From assembly GCA_022494885.1 (NCBI GenBank), contig JAGVSM010001251.1, forward strand, positions 124,001 through 188,000: a stretch of DNA of 64,000 nucleotides. The letters run 5' to 3'. The notes below the pieces were generated by a model. It searched no databases and was not told where the DNA came from. It saw only the letters and a program-made list of their open reading frames with translations. Positions 51,421-62,700 of the stretch are shown one piece after another (positions within the stretch are counted from its first letter, which is position 1; each line of letters starts with the position of its first letter). The translations under genes were made by a program, and so were the position numbers. The stretch is from Micrasema longulum (lineage: Eukaryota; Arthropoda; Insecta; Trichoptera; Brachycentridae).

Positions 51421-53050
51421 CGAACGCGGTGTAATTTATCCCGTCTTCTTCTAAATAAAGTTATACCGACGTCAATTTGTTTATAAAATGCATTTATTTG
51501 GGGGAGTGATAAATTTAGTTAATGGGATCGTTTGCCGTTCGGAAGTCAGCTCATTTGTTTCGCGATGTGTTCAATATCTGCGGCTGTATAAATCAATGTC
51601 GCTCTAAACCCCGCCATTAACGGCACCTCAGTGTGACCTCTCGTTTGATTCGCGTTTTTTTCTATTTAAATACGAAAAGGAGCGAGGGGGATAAATGGGA
51701 CCGTTCCAATAGCAGGCCATTCGCCATAAATCTATGGAGCTCGGAGCTCGGGACTTGACCCACGGACGCGAGAGACCTGAAACTGTGTCAGCATGCTGTG
51801 GACTACTGTATTCTCCGTGTCGTGCGTGCTCTAGGTTGTTGTTCGTGGTGTAGTGATACGATTTTTTTATCATGTCAATATTGTTTTCTTTCTTTACGTT
51901 AAATATTACTTAATAAGATTACTTTAATATGTTGTCTCACCGGCTAAAGCTCGAACGTATGTCGATGTTTGTCTTACATTATTTAATTTGATTTTTCACT
52001 AGAAGTTATGTGCTTTATTATTTACAACTTCACATCATCACACTGCGGTGGCGAATTATTATTTCGTTTTTATTTGTTTTATTCGGAATACTGTCTGTCA
52101 TAGCGTAATGTGAGTGACCTAGAACGTATGCTAATTTATGTGTATTTATTTAGGACTCGAGACCATCACCTGGAATTGAAGTGTGCCGAAAAATCGACAA
52201 CACAAATGGCAACTCGTAAAAAGCTATTGGATATGGAGGAAAAAGCAAAGCAAGTGCGAATAAAATGATAAAGTCTCTCGTTATAAATGAGTAGACATTG
52301 AAATCAGCGACAAAGTGCGCCGGCCCATTGTGGAATAAAGCCACTCGGGACTAATCACTTTAGTAATGTAGGCACTCAAAGGCGGGAATAAATGGGAACA
52401 CGCCCCACACAATCTCGAACTAATGTCGAGATTTTCGTCAAAATAATTTTAATAAAACTTCAACTCCATCTGTGCGGACAGTAATGACGCTCCTTTGTAA
52501 ATATTAAAGATTATTAAAGAACAAACAATAAACTTTTGACGGCAAGAAGTGAGTTGGAAACAAAAACGCCCCGGGCGTATTCTCCCCCGCCTGCCCTCCC
52601 TGATCATGCTGAGATTGGATGAAGAAGTTTCGCAAACATTTACCGAATTACTCGGGTCCATTATTTTACCGCCAGGTCTCGTTGGTAATCACTCGACTGA
52701 GACGAGGTCCACTGTACTCGGCGCTTCCAGTGCGCCGTTCTCTTTGTCTTTCATGGCAGTTTTTGAGGAACTACAAAAACTACATACATTTAAACAATTA
52801 CACGAGTAACTGCAACGAGATAAAAACGTGACATTATTCTTTATTTAAGCCAAATAAACAAAAATGTGCACAACCCCCGAGAAGAAAAGATAATTGAAAA
52901 TCTTTAGCACCGAGAAAATTGGTATTGAGAAGTTTGCTAAACTTGAAATATAATTTGTCTACATTAACTGCTTCAAACAACACGCCAAGTTTACTGCGAA
53001 AACCGCAATCGGAGGAATATGAGTTGCGGCTTAGATTGCTCGGTACAAGC

Positions 53051-53085
53051 AGCGCGGCGCGGCGCGGCGCGGCGCGGCGCGGCGT
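53051..53085 (+). repeat. GC pentanucleotide repeat (GCGGC)n
   Basis: About six units of gcggc lie in an otherwise AT-rich intron, inside the GC-richer 51-53.5 kb zone. Confidence 0.9.
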
Positions 53086-54561
53086 ATGGCGCACCACAAT
53101 AATAATAATTATAAGTATGGCCGTTCACATTTAAATGGCATTCCCGCTCAGTCATGTTTCCCCCGCCGTGGGAATCCATTATTCATAGTTATCTATTCGA
53201 AGTTTCTCCTTCGAAGTTATGAATTTATAATTGCTAAACTCTGTTCGTTCATCCATCTCCGGCAGTTGTCTCACTGGGCGTGAGGCGGAACAATCCACAC
53301 CCCGTAGAAGTCTCCTGGTTCTCGCCGTCTATGTCTGCAGTACGTACTCCATATTAGGCAGAAAACTTCGCGGACCCGCGATAACGTTGGACAATTTGCC
53401 TCGAGTACCACCGAAATAATATTTGTTTCAAAGTAGAACCCTTTGTGAGTGGAACCAGATAGAATAAACAAATCCGAGAACGCGAAGTATGTATATTTTA
53501 ATTCAATAAAGACGGGTACCTTGTTCAGATTGAAAATAATATTATTTATAATAGAAGGCTCAGCGACAACTTACTTTCTCTTTTTATTAAAAAAAAAAAT
53601 TTTATGAAAAATTTGTTATTGTTCTACTCTATCGATATTACAAAATCAATTTGTAATCATCATGAACACTGTACATTTGAATCCCGAAATTAATTAAGAT
53701 CTGCATATTAGTCATGATAAAACAAATATATAATTCCCAATGTGAGGATTAAGGTTTCGGTAGTAAAGTATTATTTATGTGGGTTGAGGGAATATTTACC
53801 TTCTCACACTTGTCCCCGGTTGTCAATATTGCCGTTGAGATTGTTATCGCCCTCCACATTATGATCTCCTGGCCCTTAGGACTACACATTACATAGTAAT
53901 GAAGACATAAGTAAACAGCGACTATCAGTATTGAAATTATGTCAGGAAAGATACATCCATATATCATTCTCCAGGAACGCGATACGTACTAAATATGTGT
54001 TTGCTCTGTAAACAATATTAATTTTTCTGTCACTTTTATTTCTAGATTCTTATATCTAGAAATGCTGATTGTATTATCATTTGCGCTTTACAATTTAGAA
54101 ACTTGAGTATTATTTCCAAGGAATATGAAACGCAGAGCATTACAACCCGATCGGCTGAAAATAGGGATTTAATAATTGGCCTTAATTATAAGAACGTTTC
54201 AAAATTCGTCTCAAACACTTACATTAATCCCCCTATGAGAAACTCAAAATTATACTCATAATCGTGTGTTTCATGTTCTATAGCTATTTTAATATACTGC
54301 AACCCACTAGATCAATATTATTAATGGTTTTGTTTACCTGCATCTGAGTTTGGTAGTTATATATATAACACATACAATTTGCCAAAGGCCACTCAAAGAA
54401 CATTATTTTATCTCAGCTTCACTTTGAAAAAATCTTCATGTCGTAATAACAACTCATCACATCTTCACGCCATATTAACACCTTTTATTTTCCAAGGTTC
54501 CACTTTCATCACCTCACAGAAAGACCCGTTCTACTGTCAATTCCATCGAGCTTGAATGATT

Positions 54562-54587
54562 ATTGTTTGTAAACTTGTTTGGTTGTT
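54562..54587 (+). promoter_or_regulatory. UGUU-rich stretch upstream of the RRM2 exon (possible CELF binding site)
   Basis: Three UGUU-type elements (attgtttgt, cttgttt, ggttgttg) are packed into 26 nt about 80-100 nt upstream of the acceptor. CELF/Bruno proteins bind UGU-rich RNA and often regulate CELF splicing, so an autoregulatory site is plausible. In an AT-rich intron such stretches also arise by chance. Confidence 0.3.
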
Positions 54588-54629
54588 GAATAGATCCAAC
54601 GATGCGACTGTAACGAGGTACTAATACGA

Positions 54630-54665
54630 ATTTGGTTTTTCCCTTTATGTGCTGTGGCGGAGCAG
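54630..54665 (+). promoter_or_regulatory. 3' splice site of the RRM2 exon with a tandem NAGNAG acceptor
   Basis: A pyrimidine tract (ggtttttcccttt) is followed by two AGs three bases apart, GAG at 54660-54662 and CAG at 54663-54665. Both keep the frame with the 13168-13216 exon. CAG gives ...NRG-D-RKL and GAG gives ...NRG-A-D-RKL. CAG is generally preferred over GAG, so the 126-nt form is expected to dominate. The motif is seen directly; whether both sites are used is inference. Confidence 0.75.
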
Positions 54666-54791
54666 ACAGAAAGCTGTTCGTTGGCATGCTCAGCAAGCAA
54701 CAGACTGAAGAAGATGTTCGCCAACTCTTCGCTCCATTCGGCACTATAGAGGAGTGTACTATCCTGCGTGGCCCCGACGGTACCAGTAAAG
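54666..54791 (+). CDS. bru3: CELF/Bruno-family (bruno-3-like) exon, first half of RRM2
   Basis: This 126-nt exon is phase 1 at both ends. It supplies 41 whole codons and completes the codon split from the 13168-13216 exon (G|AC, Asp). It begins [20 protein letters not shown], so it carries the RRM2 beta-1 strand with the RNP2 motif (KLFVGM), helix 1 (TEEDVRQLF) and the beta-2/beta-3 turn ([12 protein letters not shown]). It stops at TSK plus G before a strong GTAAGAG donor. RNP1 (KGCAFVKF in the family) should lie in the next exon, which is beyond the window. The residues match CELF3-6/bruno-3 rather than CELF1/2. Upstream there is a T-rich tract (ggtttttcccttt) and a tandem GAG-CAG acceptor. 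If the GAG were used, the exon would begin at 54663 and gain one alanine. Confidence 0.95.
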
Positions 54792-56439
54792 GTAAGAGAA
54801 ATGTTTTATTGCCGTATCCATCAAGTCCCGGTAACAAGATCACCGAAGAAGCCCGATAACAATTCGGCACTGCTCGCCTAACTTATTCATTAGGGTATGT
54901 TTGCCGAGATCGTGAAACGTTTCTCGACCGCCTGAGAGCGCTGTGCTTTGATTACATCCTAGCCGCAGTTTAAAACGTTAAATTTCATCGCATTCATGCA
55001 AAATTAAGTGCTCCTGAAGTGATATCGCCGTACCATCTCGAAATTTATTATTCACCCAAAACTACCCCTACGATCCGGGAACGAACGCTCACTCAGGGTG
55101 GTTTGAGCAGTAAGACTACCTGACATTAGAGAGAATTCTTTTTCCATTCCTATTTAAATATGTTTTTGCAAAGCTTTTGGAAATATCTCGGTAAATTTCC
55201 AATAAATTTAAATAGGCGCTTTGAAGATCAAAAAGATGTTAAGAATCTCCGAATTCTTTTATTATCTGTCTACTTTAAAATATCTTGTAAAAACCGACAT
55301 ATTTTGAAAAATTGGATATTATTATGAATGCGTTTTATAAACTTTGGTTTATTGATTTTTAAGTATTTTAAAAATAAATTTTAAGTGTCCGAAAAAAAAT
55401 AGTTCGTGTACTTGAATTTCATAGTTTTTATGTAACTTCTTTGCGATGGTTGATATCAGAACTTGACAAATCCAAACTTATGCCCTTCTAACATTATTGG
55501 TTTGAGCCATCACGTTAATATTAATGTATAATAAATATTGCGAAAATACTGCGAAAAAGAGCGACGATAAAAAGGCAGACGATAAAATCTGTTATCGTGC
55601 GGTTTTACCGTTCGACCAAAACACAACACTCGTAGGGACATCCCACATTTACGGACATTTTATTGCACTTTTAATAAAGGTATAAAACGGAACAGGTGCA
55701 CGTCATTTGTGCACTTGCTGTAAATGAAGCGGGCTTACTTCGTTTTATCACCCGAACGAATGCCTCGGACAGCATGGGACAGTGGGGTGTAAAATTAGAT
55801 GGACAGCGTAAAATGTAACCTCATTATTAATCAAATTAATATAACTATTCGACATATTTCAAATGTATCAAATGACAGCGCGCTTAGAAAATACGTCAAA
55901 GTGAAGAATACAAATGACAGAGAAGAAAAATATAATACATTTTTTTAGCAAAGAATTTGAATCGGTCGTTTTTATAACGAAATTTATACCACTTTTCAGA
56001 AAATCACTTTTTTATCGTATAATAAACAAAATGTTTTTAAATCGTAGATTTTTTATATTAGAGAGCAATATTTCTGTTATTTTAGACTTTATTATAATTG
56101 CAGAAATATCTACTTTTGAAAAGGCAATGTAAATAATAAACCAACTCCTATATAAAAATAAAAAAAAACCTTGGATCCTTAATCTGCGAGTCCTCGATAC
56201 GTTGACATTACAGTTACTTATAAAATGATTGCATTTTTAAGGTCAAAAATGCTGTTTTGGAAAAAAAAATATTGAATCAAATTTTCATATTAATGAAACT
56301 CTGGGGTTCCACATATGCAAATGAATGCCCGTTCCAGGGGCTTCATTCTACAGCAGCGCATCTAACCAACAAACGCCTGGTTTGTAGGTGTTTTTGTTCT
56401 TGTAGGTTTGTTAAATACTTTTATCGGAGTACCTAACTT

Positions 56440-56690
56440 AAGCTATCATCATCATTATTACCCAACCTGCTACCAGTGGTGCACAGAGCATCACATTGGT
56501 ACTCCAATTTTCGATACATGTTAGGTACGGTGATCAGCCCGTTTATTGCGCTTCAATTGCCAGTCTAGTTCAGGTGCAGAGTGAATTATTGCTGTGAAAA
56601 ACCACCTTCACACGCCAATATTTCACGTCGACCCTGCCGGGTATCGAACATGAGACATCAAACACGGCATTCCTCATTCTTATTTTTGTA
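56440..56690 (-). mobile_element. SINE-A-like, antisense, near full length
   Basis: It runs from atcatcatcattattaccc (3' tail complement) through accagtggtgcacagagcatc, gccagtctagttcaggtgcagag and aatatttcacgtcgaccctgccgggtatcgaacatgagacatcaaac (B-box side). It is diverged from the 31 kb copy and may be a subfamily. Confidence 0.7.
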
Positions 56691-57760
56691 GATAGGGATC
56701 AGTGGTAAACAAGCTCTTGACGTCACTGCAACCTGTTTAGATATATTGTAATAGAATCCCGTAATATTTTTTTTCCCCCAAAGGTTAGGTCATTGAAGAG
56801 CTAGGCTACAGAATAAAGAGTTTTTTTACATTCATTGCGAAATCTCCTTCTCCAATCCTTAGTCGTCAAAATAACAGGTTATTAGGTAGAAAGCGAATGT
56901 TTTCACATTTTAAAGTTTATTTAAATTCACATTAATGGTCCAATGAAGATTTTCCTTCTTTTGTGATGTAATACATCACATTTACACAATCCGTAAAGTT
57001 GCTGCACTACAGAACCTGCCCATAGAAATTTCTAAGAGATTCATTATTGCAGTACCGTGCGAGGGCTCTAGTGATAACCGTTATCACTAAGCATCAAGCC
57101 TCATCAAACACGGTAATTGATCGCACCAATAATCGATTTCACTAAAAGGCGGAATTATCTCCACCCAATATACTTTTTGGGATATTTGCCTGAAAGTAGC
57201 CATCGAGTCAAAAGCACTTAGCAAAACTGTTTCATCCACCCGGCAACAGAAAATTATATTAGGCTACATGCAACTTTGCATTATTTTTTAAAGGGTTTAA
57301 GGGGCTAGCTGCGTTTTTATTCACCGTCAGTATCCATTGTTCTGGAGCGTTCGACAAATCTCTCCTTCCCGCCTTCCTCAAAAAGTGATGAGAATTACCG
57401 AGTTAATTTAGGAAAGCGATCGGCTCTAGAAATCGGCTTCGGATAAGAGCATCATAAAAGTAAAGACCTGTAATATTTTACACGACCCACCCGAAAGGGG
57501 AGAGGGTGACTATGCGGGGTTGGTACTTCACGGGCCATAGTTCCTTTTAGAACAGCTAGCTTTCAGTATCTGTCAATAGATGGGGTTAGAATTAATCGCC
57601 CGTGTCCACACGGCCAAGTAATTATTATGTCAATTAAAAATCCCGTTAGCTTTTTTCTAGATATTTTTCTTGTTAACGAAATCGACTATTATATCCAACT
57701 TCTTTCGATTTAACGCCAAATGGGCATTGGGGAAAAATAATCAGCTGAAAAAACATAATT

Positions 57761-57846
57761 TCTATCCTGCGTCTATATACCGGACACAAGTTTGACGGTG
57801 GACGCCGTAATATATGAAAGTGGTATATTAAAAGACGCAGGATAGA
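57761..57846 (+). other. Strong hairpin (14 + 7 bp stem)
   Basis: TCTATCCTGCGTCT (57761-57774) pairs perfectly with AGACGCAGGATAGA (57833-57846). After a 4-nt bulge, ATATACC pairs with GGTATAT. The loop is about 40 nt and holds its own 4-bp hairpin (ACGG/CCGT). It could be a miRNA-like precursor or the remnant of an inverted-repeat transposon. Confidence 0.65.
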
Positions 57847-57874
57847 TATCAGTATATATATATGTGTGTGTAAG

Positions 57875-58005
57875 TGTATGCATTTATAGAGCTCATGTTC
57901 TGCCAACGGCTGGGATTCTGGTTCTATTCCACACACAGAACTTTATTATTCATCAGCCTGGATACAAAGAACACTGTGTAATATTCACCCTTTTACCTAT
58001 TGGTA
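57875..58005 (-). repeat. R1 repeat, weak antisense fragment
   Basis: atgcatttatagagctcatgttctgccaacggctggga and aacactgtgtaatattcacccttttacctat follow R1 antisense order with about 60 bp of other sequence between them. Confidence 0.45.
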
Positions 58006-59309
58006 ATAGATTTCGTTTGAGTATTTATTATTATTTCGTATAGGTTTTTAATATTATACATACTCGTATGTATCATTCCCTTGCATGTTTGTTTGGCGAC
58101 ATCTATTTTGTTAAGGGATACTTTTTTATGGTCAAAAAATCTTTTTTAAAGTATCGGTTTTTAAGATACACAAGATTTTTTAGTTACCATATTTATTTAA
58201 ACCAGATTATTATTTATAGTTACATAAGCCATTTAAAAATTTAAACATGTGTCTTTAAAACGTAAAAATTAACGTTAATATTGATCTGTACAAACCCTTA
58301 CAGAATGGCTGGTGGAGGAATAGCAACGGCTCTGGTTTGCCCGATCAGACTTGTTTCTCCTAGTTAAGTAACAAGCTTATAAACTAACATACCCTTTTGC
58401 CATCAGAATTCGAATAATTCGATTGAGCGTGACAGACAAACTGACATTATATACTGAAGTACACTGACAGTAATATCAGCATTGAAAACACTCAATGTAA
58501 TCTCTAAATAACCTGAATCTTAAGTAAACAAATAACATTTTAAAAATATTTTAAAAATCTTTCTAAAAAACATAAAATTTTGTTTTTGCAATGTTTGGAT
58601 CTGAAAAGAAACCAAAAGACCTCGTAAACCTATAAGCCGGATCTGGGTAGGAGGGCATTTGACGTACGTAATTTTTTTTTGAAAAAAAAGTTTTCCATAC
58701 CTAAATTCTAAATCTTTGTTGTGATTTTCACAAGTTTATAATTATTGAACTAACAGTGCTGATGCATAAACGGGCTAACGGCAGTATGTGCATGGTTCCT
58801 ACAATAAAACAAGATTTACTGAACTAGTCACGTGGTCAAGGGATTACGTCATACCTTGTACAGCACACTATTTGGGGTTAGGTCCGGATACCCTTCTGGG
58901 TTCATATTGACGTCATTACTCAGTTATTGCCACAGTAATGCCGTACTATAAATCCAGTCGTTCGTCCCTGTATCACACCGCGTACAGAACCGAATCAGTC
59001 ATTTCTATCAGACATTTAAAAAGATAAAAAACACAGATATCGCATATTTTTAATGCCATTATCATTTATTTTCTTTTTTATTTAACTTTTTTGTATATAA
59101 TGTTATTTTGACATTGGCGGGCTTATTACCAAATGGCAATTTCTTCCAACGAACCAATTGAATAAAAGTTTTATTATTATAATTCAAGTTACATAACATA
59201 TTCAATAGAAAATAAAGATTAAAAAGCTAAAGATATAAAAAAATAGAAATAAACGTATTTGTTTATAAATTTCTTTAAATCAAAACAATTATTCTATGGG
59301 AAAAAGGAA

Positions 59310-60060
59310 AAAAGAGGAAAAAGGAAAGGAGGAATGATTAAGGAATAGAAAAGAGATGTTTCTTCAGACGTGATTTAAACAGAGATAATGTAGTAACATC
59401 TTTGATGGTGGATAGGAGATCATTCCACAGTCGAGCCGCATGGACACTATATGAATTAGAGAAGAAAGAGGAATTGTGGATGGGTATTAAAAGAGTGCCG
59501 TGAGAATTAGAACGAAGAGGTAAACCATGAACTGATAAGCGTTGAAATTTTTCACGCAGGTATATAGGAGCGTTCAGACTATGAAGTGAGAGGGAGTGAT
59601 AGTCTCTCCGCTGTCTAATTTTGAGTCATTTCAGTTGCCTACGATAATCAGAAATGTGGTCATATTTCCTAAGACCAAAAATGTACCTTATGCGTGTATT
59701 CTGAAGTCGTTCAAGTTTATCGAGTTGCTCACAACTTAAATCAGTCATGGAAACATCAGCGTAATCTAGAATGTGCAGTAGTTATGCTTGTACAAGGGTG
59801 CATTTAGTGTTGATGGGTAAGAATTCTTGCAACCTTCTAAGTGAGTGTAGACTGAAAAATATTTTGCAGCTTAATTCATTTGTATTTGCTCGCCAGCAGG
59901 GATGTTCATCCATTTGTACTCCTAGATTTTTTTACGGATTTTCTGTATTAAATATTGGTACCATTGACATTAAGAGAATTAAGTGAAGATAAGTCTAGCT
60001 TACTAAGTAATCTTTTACTACCCGCAAACATAATTTGTCTTTTGGATGGGTTTACATTTT
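59310..60060 (-). mobile_element. LINE-C (CR1/Jockey-like) RT C-terminal fragment
   Basis: Read on the minus strand, NPSKRQIMFAGSKRLLSKL is near 60050, VKNLGVQMDEHP near 59930, ILDYADVSMTDLSCEQLDKL near 59740, TRIRYIFGLRKYDHISDYRR near 59680 and SVHAARLWNDLL near 59430, with a short C-terminus. This order matches the thumb and C-terminal part of CR1/Jockey-type reverse transcriptases. Two stop codons are visible (near 59785 and 59625), but most of the frame is open over about 740 bp. An A-rich LINE tail (60060-60215) lies against its upstream end. Confidence 0.88.
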
Positions 60061-60215
60061 TACATTGTACGTACATTTTTTTCTATTTTATTTTTATATT
60101 TTCATATAAATATCAGTATTACAGAAAAAAGAATAGCGTTTCATTAACTTTATGAGGCCAGGAGCTCTGTGTTGAGTTGGAATACAAGAAATATAACGTG
60201 GAAACATGCACATTT
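60060..60215 (-). mobile_element. LINE 3' end (tail family R3), antisense copy
   Basis: aactttatgaggccaggagctctgtgttgagttggaatacaag is the complement of the R3 block. T-rich sequence at 60062-60115 is its tail. It lies directly against the LINE-C fragment. Confidence 0.65.
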
Positions 60216-60529
60216 TTAAAAATACTACATCTAAAAAGTACTACCAAAACAAAAATTTTAATGAACATCCGAACAACACGTTTTGTATTATAGTTATTTC
60301 TCATTAAGTTTGTGATATTTATAACCTAGAAAATTGATAGTACCTAATAAGAGTGTTGTAAAGTAAGGTTTTTGTAATAATAGCAAATATTATGTGTTAA
60401 AAAAAGTATTATTTTTTCTGTTTATTATTTTCCGTACCAATCATCAATGAATACTAACAAACAGTTTTAATAATCTGTAAAAGCCAACATAGATTATAAG
60501 AAACTGTTTTTTTTTTCCTATTTTCTATT

Positions 60530-60605
60530 AGTGAGTTATTTACAACTCGTTGAAAATAGCTTCCAAAATTCAAATATTTGGGTAAATCATAAAAACGCAG
60601 ATACC
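60530..60605 (+). mobile_element. SINE-B body fragment
   Basis: gtgagttatttacaactcgttgaaaatagcttccaaaattcaaatatttgggtaaatcataaaaacgcaga matches the SINE-B body without its tRNA head. Confidence 0.75.
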
Positions 60606-62189
60606 TTTTTTTCCAATAAATATACACGTATGTTTGTTTAGCTTGTATTTTTTTTACCTATATCTTGTAGACCATTTTCTCCCTTGTATATTTCGATATA
60701 TTTTTCTGTACTTTATTTCTCAATTCTAAATAGTGCATTCAAATTTCTAATATGCCTATGTTAAGTTATGAGTGCCTGCCGTTGAACAAATTAAACATAC
60801 GAATTTCGCTTCTGTTAGTAGGCACACTAAAATATTTTATTGGAAAACATTCTGCCTCCTACAGAAAAGCAATGTTTATTTAAGATTTGAATGGACTGTA
60901 CTTTCTTAATTTTTTTTATGTTGCTTGTCTTTAATTGCTTGTTATTTATGTAATTGTACTAAATAATTTATATCTAAAACAGCTTATCATAAGTAATGAA
61001 TGAAATAAAACAAAATATTACGTTTACTACTCTTATTTAAGTTATTATGCGTTTTACTAGCACAAATCTTTAAAAACCACCATAATTCTGAAAATATGTC
61101 AAATTATTTTAAACTGGACGAAATTATTATCGTTTAAAAAAAAATATGGATGCGTTTTTCATGGTTGCGTGAAAGTGGGCGGTCTTTTTTTAGTCTCTTT
61201 TATTAAACAAAAAATTAAAGCGAGATGTACGCAATACATAACGGGCGTATTTGGCCCAGGGGTGTTGTTAGAGAATTTATAAGCCATTCTTCCGATGTAA
61301 CATTACTAGGAATCTCACGGCATAGAATGTTACACTGTTGGAATAAATAAAACTTTGCCAATTAATCTCGGCTCCAGACTAAGGTAGATATTGCGCCTAA
61401 CAATTCGTGGCGACGAGGCAAAAACATTTCACCGTTTGTTTCAGATTAACTTGAACACATATTAAGAATAACACATTTTTACTTCAGAAATTGGTGGTCG
61501 AGTTCAGCAGTGATTTTTATTTATTACTGCGAAGAGTCACATGATACAATAATAAATAGGAATTTATTTGAAACTGGATCCATAACGGCTTTTATGCGTG
61601 CTCGCGTTTTGAAAAATATTTAGCTTGACCAAAAAGTTTACGACGAATTGTAATTCCGTTCACAGAGAGTCGTTTGTCTATTTGAAACATAATGAAAAAA
61701 TATAGTTAGGAAGGCGTTGTCTTAAAGATACGTTTATTATTGTCTACTCTCCTTTATATTTGTTGTTTAGGGATAGGGGGATGACAGGTAAGTTAACTAG
61801 AGGCACGCTGTGACATTATTACCTCTTCAATCCCGGGCCGGGTACAAGCATCAACCTCCAGCAGTTGGCAGGCCAAATACTTCCTAGTAACGAAATGCCG
61901 AACAGACTCTTCTATTGTAACCTTCCCCTCTAGTTTATTCTGAAGGGGTGACGTCAGTATGTATATATCTTCAAAGTATTTGTTGTTCCCTTCAAATTCG
62001 AATTTGAAAAGCTCTTCTTGCCTTTGTGGGGCAGATAAACCTCTACAACTCTACAACACACTTTCAATTCAATTAAGATAAAATATGGCGCACAATATTA
62101 TAAATAAATATTTTTTCAACCCTTACGGCAAATTTAACGCCACAGAAAAACAAATAAATCCTTTCGGAGAGAAGATTTTCGTACGAGAC

Positions 62190-62320
62190 AATTTATTTGT
62201 TTATTTTTAATTTATTTATTCTAATACATTTATTATGATAAAATAATAACGTATTCCTAACTCAATGAGGCCAATAGTTATGTTTTGAGTTGGGATACAA
62301 GATATTAAAAAATGACAAGA
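62190..62320 (-). mobile_element. LINE 3' end (tail family R3), antisense copy
   Basis: aataacgtattcctaactcaatgaggccaatagttatgttttgagttgggatacaagat is the complement of the R3 block, with a TTTATTTATT-rich tail at 62190-62235. Confidence 0.65.
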
Positions 62321-62639
62321 ACAAAAATTATTACTTAAACATATATTTCAATCAATCATGTGTATGTAATAAATTTCTAAAATCAAATCAGTATCTTGGT
62401 AGGAAAAAATGGAATCTTAATATTGATTTAACTATGAAAACGATAACTTCATGATTGATCTTGTAATCATGTTTCACAGATACATACAATTTCACCCTTA
62501 TTGCTTAAAATTATCTAAATTATTTCCAGTTTTACAAAAGCAACTTAAATAAATAACTAGATGCGTAGTTATTCACGGCCACTGTTATCAATATGTTTAT
62601 TTTTTTTCGTGATCTAGTGTAAGTTGAATTCGTTCCGTC

Positions 62640-62700
62640 GTTTCGGTTACCATTGCAGGAGCCATCTTCAGGGTAAACAGTTTACCCTAAAGATTGAAAC
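62640..62700 (-). other. Inverted pair of CUGAAGA...GAAAC motifs
   Basis: The minus strand reads CCCTGAAGATGGCTCC...GGTAACCGAAACGACGG. The plus strand on the other side reads CCCTAAAGATTGAAACATCGG. They meet at the perfect palindrome GGGTAAACAGTTTACCC (62671-62687). CUGAAGA fits the hammerhead core CUGANGA and GAAA follows, but helix II is weak. Confidence 0.4.

Larger units (their letters stand above)
13217..54665 (+). other. 41.4-kb intron between the linker exon and the RRM2 exon
   Basis: It starts with GTAGGAAC and ends with GCAG. It is packed with fossil transposons, listed separately. I see nothing supportable in 16080-20930 (slightly GC-richer patches at 18600-18900 and 19480-20160), 21540-23900, 24320-28260, 29240-29570, 30420-31150, 34140-35190, 37860-39330, 39410-42590, 42970-43720, 45510-46790, 48030-48690 and 49070-51140. 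Translatable stretches in the GC-richer patches at 20340-20730 and 24610-25760 carry no motif I recognise. They may be chance open frames or conserved non-coding DNA. Confidence 0.8.

Noticed and set aside
54514..54870. 118-codon minus-strand open frame over the RRM2 exon
   Set aside because: It is the antisense shadow of the real exon.
58840..59160. Possible plus-strand LINE 3' end with an AATAAAAG signal near 59160
   Set aside because: The polyadenylation-like signal is there but no RT motif could be read upstream, so it was not annotated.
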